Below are positions 63,289-64,000 of a stretch of 64,000 nt of DNA, piece after piece. Position numbers and translations under genes: made by a program. Within the stretch, counting starts at the first letter, position 1. Each line of letters starts with the position of its first letter. Origin of the DNA: Paraspadella gotoi (lineage: Eukaryota; Chaetognatha); the NCBI GenBank assembly GCA_051294375.1, contig CM119265.1, positions 6,036,227-6,100,226 on the forward strand, read 5' to 3'. The notes below the pieces were generated by a model that did not search any database, was not told the origin of the DNA, and saw nothing but the letters and a program-made list of their open reading frames with translations.

Positions 63289-64000
63289 CGTTTTGTTAGC
63301 TGGAAAACGTTCAGACATTAAATTTTTCTCTTTCTACTTTTTATTATCCCATTGGTCCACAATACCATTAAAAAACACCTTTTGTTTCTGATCGGATTTC
63401 GCTGGTGATTTCAAATCATTTTTTCTTTCATTTTGATTTTCTAGGTACATGCATTTCGACAAACTCTGTATGTTCCCTGTGTATTTATGTAACTAAACGT
63501 AAACATCACATTGAAGACTTTCTAAAGTGAAAAAAATGCCAGCTGACTATGAGCGCTTACCGATTTATTGCCTAATAGAAGATGAGGGGAACTGAAATCA
63601 GTTTACTCGGGATGCGATTGACGAGTGCGCGGAAGAAATTAAGGGAGCGTGATAATGTGAGAGCACCACTACAAGCCGAGATCTTGACGATCAAGAAGGA
63701 ATTACGATCTAATCAGACTGATCAGTGCGGAAGCGACGCCGACCTCTCCAAGGAAATACCCGCTCGTAGGGCTTGGTAATAATTTCAATCTTGATATATG
63801 TTGATTGCTGAAATTATATAATCGGGAACTGGAACCTAACCACTGTAGTAACCAGTCAGTTATTTTATTTTTGCTTTTTAAAAGTGAAGTTTTCGAATGT
63901 TCTGTTTTTTTACAATAAATAATATTATATAATATTAAATAATTTTTTACGTGCTCCCTAAACTCCATCCCATAATCTCTCATTCTATCCCGGGACGCCG
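63289..64000. other. Region after MAEL; possible 5' exon of a next gene
   Basis: Mostly AT-rich. A better-composed frame at 63582-63779 (65 codons, coiled-coil-like: TSARKKLRERDNVRAPLQAE, ILTIKKELRSNQTD) ends near a GTAATA that could be a splice donor. A second ATG frame at 63537 starts MPADYERLPIYCLIEDEGN and then stops. Together these may be the start of a gene running off the window, but no family is recognisable. Confidence 0.3.

Overview
The window is nuclear DNA from an invertebrate animal. The evidence is many short GT-AG introns (mostly 60 to 400 bp), GC-rich exons in AT-rich flanks, and animal-restricted families: an Fe65/APBB PTB domain, a TRIM-like NHL protein, Maelstrom, EFR3 and a POGZ/ZNF280-type zinc-finger protein. 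I cannot name the phylum from sequence alone. All gene models below were built by eye from reading frames, splice consensus and phase continuity. Where an exon list is given, the exon lengths sum to a whole number of codons.

Layout. 0-0.6 kb: 3' end of an APBB/Fe65 gene. 1.9-7.9 kb: a C2H2 zinc-finger regulator with a CtBP motif, whose reading frame continues 216 codons past an in-frame TAG. 8.7-11.6 kb: coiled-coil/NHL protein. 11.6-17.3 kb: a patch of non-autonomous DNA transposons around an orphan gene. 16.2-20.1 kb (minus): endosomal-type Na+/H+ exchanger. 20.8-22.0 kb (minus): SET histone chaperone. From 23.0 to 52.5 kb eight plus-strand genes are closely packed: GPI, NOP14, POGZ-like, EFR3, WARS, PPP1R21, PDCD5 and PDS5, with gaps as small as 131 and 172 bp. 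53.2-63.3 kb: pICln, a GEN1-like nuclease, IDH3B, a DNAJB6-like chaperone and Maelstrom. Most of these have one or two exons, and four transposon-like elements lie among them.

The genes are mainly housekeeping: glycolysis and TCA (GPI, IDH3B), ribosome biogenesis (NOP14), translation (WARS), chromatin, cohesion and repair (SET, PDS5, GEN1-like), snRNP assembly (pICln), proteostasis (DNAJB6, PDCD5), membrane and endosome biology (EFR3, NHE, PPP1R21), and piRNA silencing (MAEL). There is no obvious common pathway.

The most unusual points are: (1) tight same-strand packing plus 3'-splice-acceptor-like sites just upstream of many start codons, compatible with operons and spliced-leader trans-splicing; (2) a candidate stop-codon readthrough in the zinc-finger gene and a UGA at codon 4 of the orphan gene; (3) a tryptophanyl-tRNA synthetase with an EF1B/GST-C-like N-terminus; (4) a PDS5 with a glutamine/threonine/valine-rich tail; (5) a POGZ-like protein with several SUMO-interaction-like motifs and a frame break explainable by a 41-bp intron; and (6) at least six families of mobile elements defined by their terminal repeats.
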